From assembly GCA_037179385.1 (NCBI GenBank), contig CM074193.1, positions 41,882,846 to 41,946,845 of the forward strand: a stretch of 64,000 bases of DNA, written 5' to 3'. The notes under the pieces were generated by a model that saw only the letters and a list, made by a program, of their open reading frames with translations, was not told the DNA's origin and searched no databases. The DNA is from Holothuria scabra (lineage: Eukaryota > Echinodermata > Holothuroidea > Aspidochirotida > Holothuriidae). Position numbers and translations under genes: made by a program. Positions 37,101 through 49,747 of this stretch are shown piece by piece (position 1 is the stretch's first letter; every line of letters starts with the position of its first letter).

Positions 37101-40100
37101 GTAACACATTTATTTTACTTTATGTCCTATAATTTACACATTAAAAGTGGCAGTTTAAAGTAATCCAACTTGCTCCATTAACATTGAAGTCATTTGTTTG
37201 ATCGCCAAAATATTAAACTCATAAAAAAGGAACAAGTGATTTATAAAGTACGACTTCCACGCCATTACAATAACTTGAAAAGATAATGGTTTGCTTTATG
37301 TCTCATGATTTCTAGTTGTGATACCTTTATTTTACATGAATGTCACATTTTCATCTTTAGTTTTTGTGTACTATAGTTCAAAATGTGAATTTCAACGTTA
37401 TAACTGTACTATTTATCTGCCTATATTAATTTGATTCTTCTAACTCTCAAGTGAAGTTTTACAACGAAATTCAGGGCCTTACTTTGCGTATCATTCTGGC
37501 TTTTTGAAGCACACTCAGAGCTTGTTAGTTACATATTAACAACCTTGAAATCTAAGTTATTGACTTTCAAAGTCGAAGTGTTACAAACAAATTTGATAGC
37601 TTGACCTTTTTGTCGATGTTGTGAAATGTAATCTTAAGATTATGCCACTTCAGGTCCAAAGTTACACAAGAGATGCAAGAGACTGTAATTGTTACAATAA
37701 CCACAAAAGAAGAAACCAAAAGTTAAAAAAATGAACCTTCAGAATACTATTTTAATTTTTATATGTAAAGAATAAAGGTAAAAAGCCGAATTTGTAGCAC
37801 TTAAAGTTAAAAATGAAATCTTAGGAATATTAACTAGATTGCAATGTTAGCCTTTCAAGTAAATGTGAGCTCATAGTAGGTCACAAATTTTACGCATAAG
37901 TCATAATTTGTGACTTTCAGGTCTTAATAAGGACTTAAACTTCAAAACAATGACTTTTAATGTCAAAATTTGGAAAATCAAATTTTGACTAAGAACTTAA
38001 ATCACATATAAAATGAAATTAAATAAGTTAAATTTAAACCCCAAAGTTAACCACTACAGTCACAGTAAATAAAATATTTAAAGGACTGTGAAATGAGGTT
38101 AATGTAGAAGTTTTTCATGAAATTATAAAATGGAACCTAAAATTCAAGGCATTAAAAGTCTCTTTTTTAATTTTAAGCCTGGATAATGGGGTTAAAATTA
38201 GATAGTGGATACAAAACCTTGAAATCAGAAGGTAAAAAAAACCCGTAAAAACATTCATACTCTACAGTTGACATTAAATGTCACAAAATGATATGTTAAG
38301 TCGGCATACTGAATATTCTATTCAAAAATCAGTGTTATAACTCTTTTGGTGTGCAATTTTTCCTCAAATAATGATTTTAAACACCAGGGATACCACAATA
38401 TCTGTTCTTTCTAGGTGAAAGGTAAGAATGGAAATTTCAATAATCACATTTGTATTCAAAGTCCAAATTAAGACAAATTAGATCTATGCTAGTTATGGTA
38501 ACAGATGATCACCAAAACGGCAGGCAAGACATTCCTAGGCATTAAAAGAGCTCATAGAACTGTTTGGGAACATTTTTCCATCTACCCATAATATCTTTAG
38601 GGGTATTAAATCAAACCTAACTTTATAACTGTAAAAGATACCATCAGGCTAACATTCCTTTGGTGGATTATTTGGATTTTCTAAATTGCGTTAAGTAGCG
38701 CATTCCCATTTGTGGTCCTCTGTCTATTTCAGAAATAATATTTTGCAAAATCACAATAATAATAAGTAATTATCATAATGATAAGTAATTATGGAACCCT
38801 CCTTTTCATTAATTCTATAGTTCTACGGAAGTTTTCACTTCTTTATATTCAGCTCTAGCTCATCTAACAGTTTGGGACCCCAAATGGCGTCCAAAATAAT
38901 TGAAAATGTTCAATCTTCTATAGCCTATAAGTTAATCTATCTCAAAATTGGTCAAATTCGGTGATAAAAAGATTGAAACTAACAATGCAACATGTATTTC
39001 TGTTCAGAAAATGTAAAACCATCTGTCATTTTGAAATTCAAAATGACGACTTCACGTGATAGAGTACAGTAAGTGAAACCCGACTATTCAAGATCATCAC
39101 ACCAAACTAGACAAAGTTAAATAAAATAAAGTCTTTCGGAGAGGAATTAATTCTACAGTCTCTCAAATTTGTGCTCTGGTGGCCTGTTTTACTCCTTAAA
39201 TGGGTTCACTGACCCCAGACAGCCATCTTGGAACAGAAGCCATGTATACAATGAAAAAGTGACTGCGGTACTCTAGGATGTATCCCCAGTATTCGTAAAG
39301 GTGACCCTGCTTTTGTCAAATATATCCCCTGTAAATACATTGAAAGTTTCTGAAAACCATAGCAATGGAAAATTAACTTGGTTAGGCTAGTACTGCCCCC
39401 ATTATGAGCTAATTCCACAAAAACAGCGGTGAAAGTTAATTGACCTATGATCACCATCTTAAAATCGATATAATTTGCTCCTGCAACAAACTTTAGACAT
39501 CCTATAGAATGCATTTGTTGCACTATGTGACAGGTTGTTATTGCTTTCTTGATATGGAATTTCCACACAAATATAGAAATGAGAAAAATCGTAAGAAGTG
39601 CATTGACCCCTGGCCACCATCTTGGCACAGAAACAACATATATAAACAAATAGTGGAATTACTTAACACTGTATCCTATTCATGTCGGATTTATGCTCTA
39701 ATTGCTCACATTTTGTCTAAACACTACGAATATATCTGAAAGCCGTCGAAGTGAGCAATGAAATTGGTTTAGCTAGTTATGCCCCTATAGGGTAAATGTC
39801 GAGGAAAGGTGTGGGGTGGTGGAGTGATGGGAGTGCCTAAATCAATTGAACGTTAAGTACCACCTTAGAATAGATACAAAATGTACTTAACAAAGTTTAG
39901 GACTGCTGAAGATTGCATCCCAATGCACAAAAAAACGAGTGGTCATTTCTTTCTTGATCGAAAATTCTGAATCAAAGATAGATATAAGGAGAAAAAGTAC
40001 ATTGACCCCTAGCCACCATCTTGGTTTACAAGCTATGTGTGTAGGAAAGAGTGAGTGCCCTTGTCCTGTCCTGGGTTGTATCTTCTGGTGCCATTTGACC

Positions 40101-40868
40101 AAATACCGCCGTTGTTCTAATCGAAAATGAGCATTAAATGCTGGAATTCAAGAAAAATGGGCCAAAAGTGCATTGACCGATGGCGGCCATCTTGGATTTG
40201 ATACAAGATGTCTGAAAATCAACACAAGCATGTATCTTGTAATCACAATCCTGAATGTTATATTTAAAACCCAAAGTGTACAATATTGGTTGTATTTGGG
40301 CCCAATCAGTTGTACTGTTTGAGTTGATGCGAAATGCGAGATACTATTTTAGGTACAAAATTCTTTTTCTGAAATTTCAAATTTCAAACTTTTTTAAAAA
40401 GCAATAACCTTCTTATTTTAACACAATAGCACCTATTTATAAGGAACATTTTTAGGGAAGTTTCAATACATTATCTTGAGATTTGTAAAAAATTTGAAGA
40501 AATATGTAAATTAATGTAATTTAAATTTCGGGAAAAAATGGCTAAAAATTACACTTTTTGCCCCAAAGTGTAACTTAATTCTGCACAATATCCATCAAAT
40601 ATGGTACCATTGGATAGGAAACTTAATTGACTTTCATATGACAACTTACACGTTTTGGTAGAAGGTTGTATCAAAGTTTTATTATCAAACATAATTATGC
40701 CTTCTAAAACATGGCCGCCATTTTGAAAAATGGCCGCCAGACCTACTAGCAACGGATGGTGCACGGCAGACTCACATATCTGAACATCCCAGGTGACTCG
40801 CTTCATGGTGATATACTTCGTTATTGGTACCTAGTTCATCTACCCCCAAGTCACTGGGCTGCTGGTCT
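34161..40868. mobile_element. Foldback-type element, copy B
   Basis: Same family and same orientation as 19,214-24,884. It begins AGACCGGCAGCCCAGTG and ends CACTGGGCTGCTGGTCT. Left arm 34,161 to about 36,225 and right arm about 38,805-40,868 are both near 2.06 kb, so this is the complete form. Each arm contains two diverged modules about 400 bp apart (compare 35,018 and 35,418), each opening with CAAGATGGYGGCTAGGGGTC. An 85-codon frame near the tips (34,223-34,480 plus; 40,549-40,806 minus) is open in both arms; I regard it as a by-product of arm identity. The core (36.2-38.8 kb) is non-coding and has about 250 bp (37,652-37,905) absent from copy A. Confidence 0.87.
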
Positions 40869-42870
40869 TTTTAGGCTTTCTAACCATTTGTAGGGAAACT
40901 TTTTCACTGAAATAATGTGTGGAATGTGAGGTTCGATGATAGCTAACGAAATGTCAGTGACCTTCTCCCTGGATATTGCCTGTAGTGTGAAGGTTTCCGT
41001 AGACCCACTTACCCCTGAAATTAAATGATCAGCAGGCACATGACGCAAAATTCCATTAAAATAAAAAAAATGAAGCATTATGAACCCAGCCACTGCATCA
41101 CGATAACCATAATATAACACCTAGCTTTATTTTCAATATTATGGAGAGCGCCATCATATAATTTGTTAGGCATCCAAGCTCAGCCTTATGGAATTGTTCG
41201 TACGCCCTCCGAGGTATAGACAATTTTGGTAGTGTATTACACCAGACACAGTTCACAGCATAATTTATGTATTTTTTTTCAGTCGCCCACATATGTCCCG
41301 GGCAACTGCGTAGACACACTTTCAGTTCAGCGCATAAATAATGCATATCTTACTATTAACACATGACGTGACGTTTTGTGTAAACAGTGATGTGAGGGAA
41401 GTCAATGTCAAGGCCGTTTTATAATTTATCGATGGTTTTTGTCTTATTAGAAAAATTGAAAATATGTTATAATGAATGTGAATCAATACATACAGCGTCA
41501 CTAAGACAGTAAAGGTTAACATATGTAAGGCACTTTCTGTTCCTAACACTGAGTTTGTAGCGTTTCAGAGCATATGTTCCTGACCTTTTTGTGTTTAAAC
41601 TTTCCACTTGAAGAAGCCGTAAGATAATCAAAACATGCGCCGTATTTTTTAACTTCTTAGTTTCAAGGAGTTTTCCCAAAGAAGGAATTACTACGTAGCG
41701 TTTGAATTGGGTTTTATCTCCAATCGTTTCTAATTTTCTACACGGAAACGACTTTTTAGAGAAAAAAACCACTTTGATGAATATGTCAACACGATTGGTA
41801 ATAGTTTCACGGGAACGCTTAATCACATAGCAACTGCACACTGTTAATGGTGGTCAACAAGAAACGTACGCACACGTCCTACTTACTAGCCACAAGTTAA
41901 AAATTATCATCAATCTTACCAGCCAAAACATTCATTAAAACCTTAACTTCAGATATAAAAATGTTCAAATGGTAGGTGGATCGACATGTAGCTGGCTGTT
42001 GCATTGGGAGCACAACGTGAGGAAGGGGGCTATATCGCCCATTAAATTTGGTTTGAGCTTCTTCAAATGGGGTTATGCCCCCCCCCCCCTCTTCAAGCAC
42101 CTGTAGTGAATCTTGGGATCGGACAATCATCTGAACATCGGGACCGAAGGTCTACGAAACCAATAATGTAATAGAGATCACAAGACCGATTCCACGAGAC
42201 CGGAACCTGTCACATTTTTGCCCCCCAACCAACCACCTTCTCTTACTTTTGGTCTTGTAGACCCTCTCTCATTTAATTTTTCGGTTTCGCGGACCTTCAG
42301 TCTCATGCATGGAATCCCCACTGGGAGTGGCAGACCTTGTTATCACCGCAACCATGAAAACTGGGGAACACCAAACTCTGAAAATATCAACGCCAGCCGC
42401 TCCCCTGGACTGAGAAGAAATATACATGCATATTGTCCAGGGTTACTGCGAGAATCATGTTTGTTAGCTATGTGCTGCACCCCTCCTCCCCCTCCCATGT
42501 TCAACATTATGTTGTACCTGTAAAGAACATATTAAATTTTAATTTCCCAAGAAAAATATAAAATATATATTCTTCACTGTTGTAGGCCTTACGTACTTCC
42601 AGAAAAAATTGTCAACTTCATGTTCAGGAATACCTGTAGCCACACAAAGCGTTACAATGGGTTGAGAGGGACAGATTTTTATCATAAGGCATACTAAAAA
42701 TGCTGTAAGGTAATGAAGGCTTTATGTGCAAGCCCCCTTGGCATTGACTTGTAATCAGCACATTGGCAAAGTCTGCGGTTTTCCTCCTATGTTGCTTCGC
42801 GAAAACGCAAAACGCAATGTAAAATTCATTAGGTATCGCTTATAAATCAGTTTGCAAACTTTTCAGAGCA
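40869..42870. other. No recognisable gene
   Basis: Several minus-strand frames (40,851-41,120; 41,098-41,346; 41,467-41,841) overlap or abut but share no motif I recognise, and I see no paired splice sites. A C run lies near 42,080. Confidence 0.4.
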
Positions 42871-42872
42871 CT

Positions 42873-44950
42873 GGATATGTCAAAATCGGATATTTACCAT
42901 ATGTGACACCACATCATCGAGAGAAAGCGGCAGTTTTATTGCTATTTTTGTTAACTGTCTTTCACAGAATACCAAATTTTCTTGAATGAAAGCTCTTGAT
43001 TTTGGAATATTTTGTCTAAGAAGGACAACAAAGTTTCGGAAACGTTTGAAATGTCACCGGTGAGTCTCAGTTCGTAGGACTTAGAAAACACCTAGCTTTC
43101 GAATGAGTGAACGTGGACTTCGTTCTAGTCAACCAGCTTGCCTTCTTGATCGCGTCCACTGCTATTGTACATCGACCGTTCAAGCCTGTTTCGATTTCCC
43201 AGTGAAAGGGTCGACGTGGACGAGTGGTATTAAAATGGCGAATTTACAGCCTAGTCTTGTGTAAATTTTCTAAATTCTTTCAACGATTTAAATGCAGGTC
43301 TACTACATGAACGCCAGTTAAGTTGTTGATATGTTTTCGTTGAGAACACAGCATATTTCAACTTCAAGTCTCCGCCTGTTGAAGTTACAAAAAAACGTAC
43401 AAAGTAAAGCACATTTCCCCAATGGAACATCAATCTCGTATGCATTTTGGCGAAAAATCAATTTTTAGAAATGTTGTGACGTCAAACATGTGAACGTTCG
43501 TTGCAGTTTGAGACGAACGTCAAAACCACGGTGGGCACGTTCTCGCATTTGGCCAGCGGACGAGGGAGACGACGTGATGCATTCGCAGAGGCTACAATTG
43601 ACGTAATCTCGAAGCAGTCGACCAGGTGAACGTGCAAATCGAAAGCTCCCTAACATTACGTAGCAACAACGATTCAGTCGTCGTGCAATCATTCTCAGAT
43701 TTGCCACCAATATATGAAGGACGTGCAGATTCTTCAATATTCCCTCAACTCTTAAAATTTCCTAAAAGAAAAACGAGAATCCAAAGCTTTCTGCAATACA
43801 AGTTCCATACCTCCATATATTTGTTTAAAAGGGGTAAAATTTTGGCAGTACGTCCCTAATACATTGGTGTTCACATTTGACAGAAACATCGGGAAACCTA
43901 GCTACTACTTACGAGCCCGATACATGCAATTTCCGGCTGTCTGAGGGGTGGCGATTTTTCAAAATTTTCTGTACGCTCCAACTGAAGATAGTCTTTCGAG
44001 CAAGACTTGATATTCTAGGCAGGGAACCATTGGTCCACCGTACTCAAATGCTCTCATACTCACATATCATCAGATAACTTTCAAACCTGTCAGTTGAGCA
44101 GTTTGTGTAGATGGCGTTTTTAGTGACTGAAGTGTCAAAATGTTATCAATGTTCATCGTTGCAGAGCAGTGACGTTGCTATAGGAGGCAGGGGGCGATTG
44201 CCCCGGCTCAAAAAAGTGAAAAATTAGGAATTTTGCCATTTGAGACCCCAGTGAACTACAGTGCGGTTTTCCCTACTTTTCCTCTTAAAAATTCCAATTT
44301 CTTCCTAATAAAAGCTCCATATTTGTTATTATTAGTTTTAAACAAGGCAAAATTTTCCGAGCGCTTCGCGCGCCTCAAATTACAACCCTTAAGGCAATAA
44401 GTGGTCGCTCATAAAGCAGTCAGTGGTAAACTTGTCCGAGCCGCTAAAATGCTGCTATTCTAAAATTTTCTTCACATAGGCTTTTAATATTTAAATTATA
44501 TCTCTTCAATAAAGGCAGCAAAGTTTTGGAAGCTTTTTGAATGTCACCGAAAAGCCTTGATCTGCACTCTTTCAAAAACATTATAAATCAACAATGACTT
44601 CCAGTGGACATGCTATCTCAGATAAATGCTAATAGGAAACTCATGTTCTTCGATAGTCCCCCAAATATTCAAATGTTCTTACAGGAAACCCTGAATCTAA
44701 AATATTTTCTGTTGTACAAGCTCCTTATTAACAACTTTGTGAAAGGATCCAAATTTTCGGAGGACTTCGCGCCCCGCAAATTACGTTCCTAATACAGTAG
44801 TGTTAACACTTAATTAAAAAAAACAGAATTTTTTTATTAAAAAAACGTTTTTGATAGTAGAAAAATACAAAAAATGCAGCATAAAAAATGTACTTTTTGG
44901 GCAAAAGGGTAGGGTGAGGTGCATGGTCCAAATTTGTTCGACCGTTTCAT
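42873..44950 (+). repeat. Long dispersed repeat, copy 2, with insertion
   Basis: Collinear with 16,935-18,480 (GTCAAAATCGGATATTTACC at the start; GGGTAGGGTGAGGTGCATGG near the end). It is interrupted at about 43,093-43,649. It contains CAGTGACGTTGCTATAGG at 44,167, matching 17,679 in the other copy. The right part lacks the CGCCACTA end present at 18,270, so the two copies differ by an indel there. Confidence 0.7.
43093..43649. mobile_element. Insertion of about 0.55 kb in the long repeat
   Basis: The copy at 17,140 reads CTTAGATAACACTATGTAGC straight through. Here the same flanks (CTTAGAAAACAC and AACATTACGTAGC) are separated by about 555 bp. The insert begins TAGCTTTCGAATGAG and ends CAAATCGAAAGCTC, giving a short inverted end of nine bases (AGCTTTCGA). 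It is more CpG-rich than the surroundings. AACAC and AACAT may be a worn target duplication. No coding frame is supported. Confidence 0.65.
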
Positions 44951-46363
44951 CAGGAAGTGATGCTGATTTTACTCAATCTATAATTTTCCAGTGATGCAAT
45001 CTGTGTGAATTAAGTCAATATTCGACATATTGCAGCCAGAAGAAATGTCACAGATATCAAACACTAGCCACCGAAAAAGGTCTATCATCACGAGAGATGA
45101 GCCAGGGTTGGCGAAGAAAAGTAAAAGGAAGCATAAAAACAATAGTTAGAACAAATTTTACATTCTTTTATTGTATGGTTGTCTATTAAGTATTTCCCCA
45201 GCTCTTGGACCAGCTCCTGTTCAAACACATACATAACCATTGCATTAGTTTATCCTATTACGTTAGAGCAGGGAGCTGCTTCTTGCTCCCTGGTTCGAGT
45301 ACCTGCATGTTCAACTCATGCCCAGATAATTCCACAGAGCTGACAGTCGTCTGAATTGGCAATGAATTGGTAAAGTCTGGCAACGAATTGGGAGATTCGT
45401 CCTTCACTGCAGGTTTATTTTATAGACTTCTCAATGTTGCGTGTACTGGGTGTATTTTCTTTAAAACGATTCATTGGGAAATAATTTTATCAATAAATTC
45501 AGATTCTATGAAAAATTTACCCCTTTCTTGATGTTAACTTTGTCAAGTTCTAGTTTCGTGAACAATTAAGCTGGAAGGGGAAACGTAGACTAAAGATCAT
45601 AATACCTGTGCACCTGTTGAATTATGGATTTATGACTAGATACTTAGACTGTACGGCTGTTTGTCCTGGGAGATCAGGGAGCTGGAACTCTCTTTAGTGG
45701 GATCTACCTCTCATGAATTAAACCAGCTAACACCAAAACATATAGATGTAACAGTTACATTGTTAGCCCTAGCTTTAGCCATAGTTTACATTTGGATACA
45801 TTTGACTCTCCGACAATGAGCCTTAAAGAGAAAAAAAAAATATCCCGATGGAGTGGTGCTGCTCCCAGAAGGTGTTAACTGGTCCTTCGAAAGAAACAAT
45901 CATCTTTCCACCTCTAGACCTATTAGTACTGTACATCAAAAACCTCTCATGCGGGTCCTATATTGGATGCAAACATAAATACCAAGCTGAATTTACAATG
46001 GAAATAATAATACATTCCTTAATACAAAGCTTGGCTGAGTAGCAATCCCAGCATAAATCTATCATCTCATGCACTGTACAAAAATAAGGCCCAGGCTTAC
46101 CCTAAGATAAATTCCCATTATGTCGAGGTTATCTGCCCAAAGGGACTGTCAATGACACCTACCCCACTTAAAAATTTTCTTTGCCGACCCTGTTAGTGCA
46201 ACTTGTAACAATTTAAAAATTCATATTGATTAGCCTAGTGCAGCCAAGCCTCAGAATTAGTTATAGACTATAATTTCTGTCGGTTTACCCATTAGCTTCA
46301 AACGTTTACAGTCTGACAGAACTGAAATTGTTCTTTGTACTTGAACACTGTATGTTCTGTACA
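44951..46363. other. No recognisable gene; one GGGAGC hairpin
   Basis: Unassigned. CAGGGAGC (45,269-45,276) and GCTCCCTG (45,285-45,292) form a hairpin followed by GGTTCGAGTAC, which resembles a tRNA B box but has no matching A box or acceptor stem. Confidence 0.4.
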
Positions 46364-46614
46364 CTGTAAACAAATTCCATTTTCAAAATGGATTTTCCAT
46401 CCCAAAATGGACAGCTTTAAATGTACTATATCACACATATCTTGTGTATTTTTGAGAAAATGCTGAAAATTTCTGTGGTAAATACTCATAGGTATGTGAA
46501 AAATGAAATATTTAGCTTTTACACCACAAAAATGGACAGGGGTTGTATTGCATGATATGAATGGAAAAAACATGAATTTTGGAAATCCATTTTGAAATTG
46601 GAACTTGTTTGTAG
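46364..46614. mobile_element. MITE-like inverted repeat, about 250 bp
   Basis: Begins CTGTAAACAAATTCC and ends GGAACTTGTTTGTAG, followed inwards by TTTTCAAAATGGATTT and AAATCCATTTTGAAA. The arms pair over about 30 bp with few mismatches. The block CCATTTTCAAAATGG is itself palindromic. A 91-codon minus-strand frame crosses it without recognisable motifs. Confidence 0.6.
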
Positions 46615-47506
46615 GCCTTATTGTATTAACAACACAAGTTTAGACTGTTATTCAATCTCGCAAGAAGGTTGCTTTTTTTCTGTGGATCTTGATGACATTT
46701 CGCGATAAATTTCAAAACGAAGTGATAGTACATTGAAACCGTAAAACCTAAAGGTGTACACGAACCATTTAGGGGAGGGTTCAAAACGCTCACGATTTTA
46801 ACCAATATATGCTCAAAGGAAGACTAAAATATACATTTTCGTGAAGGGCTATCTCCCTTATCTCAGATCCATCCCAAAAGTATAGGTTATACCCATTAGA
46901 ATGGTCTTATTATACTCAGCATAACAGAAAGTTGTGTACAGAGAACATACTTGTGAGCCCCCAACAATGATATATGGTTTGGTTGATACCATTACTTGGA
47001 AGGTAGTTAAAATTTCACCATAAAGCAATGTGGATGTTTGTATCTGCCTCTCCTTATTTTAATCCAACGATCAATGTTTTGTATCTTTAAAAAATGGCAT
47101 TAACCATTCACGTCCATAACCAAAAAAAGGGATGTTTAAACCCGACATATTTGCCTGCAATGTTGCATAGACATTTCATTGGTAGAAGTTACGCGAATTC
47201 ACGGGCCTAATAACGTAGAGACCTAACACAACCTCTTATTACCTTGTCACATTGAAATACGTTCACAAATTTCTCAAAACGTGATATTTCATGGACAGAT
47301 TGGGGGAAAGGTTGGAGGACTCGGTATATTTTCGACACCACTTTGGATCGGATATGTTGCACTCACGGGCTGAGTTTCGATAAGATTGACTTCATTCATG
47401 ATAAAGTGGACATGAGCTTGTGGACTAGGGTGTCCATTGATCCGGCTTTTCGCCGGACAATCCAGCTAAAATAATTAACCTACATTTGCAGCGAAATATT
47501 TAGACT
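46615..47506. other. No recognisable gene
   Basis: AT-rich DNA without supported frames or repeats having a partner in this window. Confidence 0.4.
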
Positions 47507-47560
47507 GGTAGAATTCTCTACTATGGTAGAATTCTCTGCTATGGTAGAATTCTCTACTAT
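47507..47560. repeat. Tandem repeat, 3 x 18 bp
   Basis: Three consecutive units of GGTAGAATTCTCTACTAT, the second with one change (G for A). Minisatellite. Confidence 0.9.
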
Positions 47561-49037
47561 AGGTGGGACTAGTCAGTCTGTAAACTATGTCCCAAGGGCA
47601 TCATGAACCATAGGCCTACAAGTGTTTGGGGTATGGGGGGGGGGGGGGGATACGTGCGAGGGTGGGGCTAGTTCGCTAGGTAAGGTACTGTTCAAGCATC
47701 ACATACATGTAGTATTTCCATCGAGATTTATTGTGTTTGCAACATGCAAGGAATACTGCATGTCTAAATTTGCCACCCTCAGTCTGTGTACTTTACTTTG
47801 AGATGGGGCAGAAGGCTGCATGGTGGTTATTGCTGTAGGGGGTCTACCCATGTTCCCGGGGCTCAATGTTCCAAGGGTTCTATGTCCCATTTTTCGTACA
47901 ATTTCAACTGTTGGTGATGATTTTAAGGTTCGTCATTCCCACGATAGGCAGGCAGTGCATGATCATGGGCATATTCTAACTTTCCGAGCTGAGTACAGCG
48001 AAGGCCCAAGTTTGATATCTCAGTCTGGCAGTTGGGAAATGCGGCATGACAATTCTAACCGCCCCCGGGCCAGTGCACAGAGGGTAATGGGATGATTGGA
48101 GATTGGCCGCATATCTTTGCTTTTACACATACTTTTTTAAAAAACAAAACAACCTTTTTTTTCTTTTTGCTATCATTTTATTAAAAAACATTTAAAAATT
48201 TATTTTGAAACATGCTACTGTACTCTACTGCTCTACTTCAATAGTAAAAAAAAGGCAACATGATATGAAAATGCCTGAGCTGAATGATACACAAAGAGTT
48301 GTGAAATTATTGAATACTTTCATCAGGTTTATTTCAAATGAAACCTAATAGAGTTATGTTATTCTGTATACTCTATCAAGGTGTAAACATGGTATAAGAA
48401 TAACTAAAAATACATACTCTATGGAGGTTTATTCATATGGCTTATGAAATGAAAGAAGTTGACCACAGCACACTGATTATTGTTGGCTGACCCTCAGCCC
48501 AAATAACTCATGAACTTCAAATAGTAAAATGGACAATGTAAGACAAGGCTTAAGTTGTAAGAAATATTAAATTTCATTTGCAATTTGGATTTTGTGTTGT
48601 TGTCACGAGTGCCAAAGAAGCGGCTAAATTGTTTTACATTCACCAGGTGTTTTTAGACATGGGACACAATTTCTGATTTTGGAGGATATCGGTAATTATC
48701 ATGGACTAATCTCACACAGATGCTCTTGACAGTGAATATATGCACAGTAAAAATTGGAAAGATTGATTACACCTCATATCAATAAGCAGTTTCTTCATGA
48801 TGGAGATACCCTGACCCCTACTGTACAGCTACAGTGCTGCTTACAAATACTGTCTTGAATTTGTCTTATTCCTACACTGAAAAGTGTAAATTGCAACAAT
48901 GAATATAGTGAGGAAAACAACCAGTGTTTGAAAGGATGTAATGACACTGCTACTTCATGTACATGTATTATGTAAGAAATATTTGTTAAGAAATTGTATA
49001 AAATATGAAATCTGAGATATTAAGAGCACCCCATCAC
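47561..49037. other. No recognisable gene; G run near 47,635
   Basis: A run of about 15 G is followed by unassigned DNA. The 91-codon frame at 47,820-48,095 has no recognised domain. The interval just left of 49,038 is the 3' flank of the RAG1/Transib-like relic; I could not find a CACWRTG-type terminal repeat. Confidence 0.4.
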
Positions 49038-49199
49038 TTAGGACCAGTGTCCTAATTTTGTACTTATCTGACTTTTGGGGCAAGTTCTCCAATTATGACC
49101 ACGGTTTTTGCATATTTGACAAACAACCCTTTCGTAGGTACTACTACTACTACAAATGATGAATTCGATTTTGTTTTAGCATAACTTGCCGAAATGCAT

Positions 49200-49448
49200 C
49201 TAACTTGATGTGGGAGGACGTTCGGAAAACCATGGAGTTACATTGTCATTTAATTTCTCAAGACCTTGTTGAGAGAAAGTAGAAATATTTCTATGAAGAC
49301 GCAAAGCATCAGGCAAATGTTTAATGAGGACATGCATATAGGGTGTCAAATCCTTGCTTAAATAGACTTCAGTGAACATGCATGCACGGTCATTCATCTC
49401 GAAATTCTCAACCTCTGACAAAGATAAGTCTCCTTTGATACATCCCAT
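49200..49448 (-). pseudogene. C-terminal catalytic fragment of the RAG1/Transib-like relic
   Basis: TPYMHVLIKHLPDAL supplies two histidines five apart (residues 39 and 44). QQGLEKLND places a glutamate at residue 64, 20 after the second histidine. A +1 shift near 49,215 leads into SSHIKLDAFRQVMLKQNRI, a stop at about 49,155, a short (TAC)n tract, and then VVCQICKNRGHNWRTCPK with the zinc knuckle at 49,080-49,121. The last stop is at 49,038. Confidence 0.65.
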
Positions 49449-49747
49449 TAAAAAAAAGAAATCTTGCAGAGTTGACTTAATTTACTTAGCTAAGGATGAC
49501 CGGGAATAAACTCTTCCAACTTTATATTCCGGAAATTTTTCAAATGTTCCGGTCCAGTAAAATCTTGTGACGAGATCATCTTGGAAGATTTAGCCACATT
49601 AAATTCCCTTGGGATACCCAAGGCCGGTATGAAGGTTTCAAACGTTGCCACGTGGGAATATTTTTTTCAATGCGAAGGTTGAAGTGCACTTTTTTAAGTT
49701 CGACTTCAGCTCAACTATGAGGTGATTAATCAGCTGGTGTGCAATTC

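Noticed and set aside
41467..41841. 124-codon minus-strand frame
   Set aside because: No domain or homology recognised; neighbouring frames do not extend it.
45269..45310. tRNA-like segment (hairpin plus GGTTCGAGTAC)
   Set aside because: No A box, anticodon arm or acceptor stem could be formed; only the B-box-like string is present.
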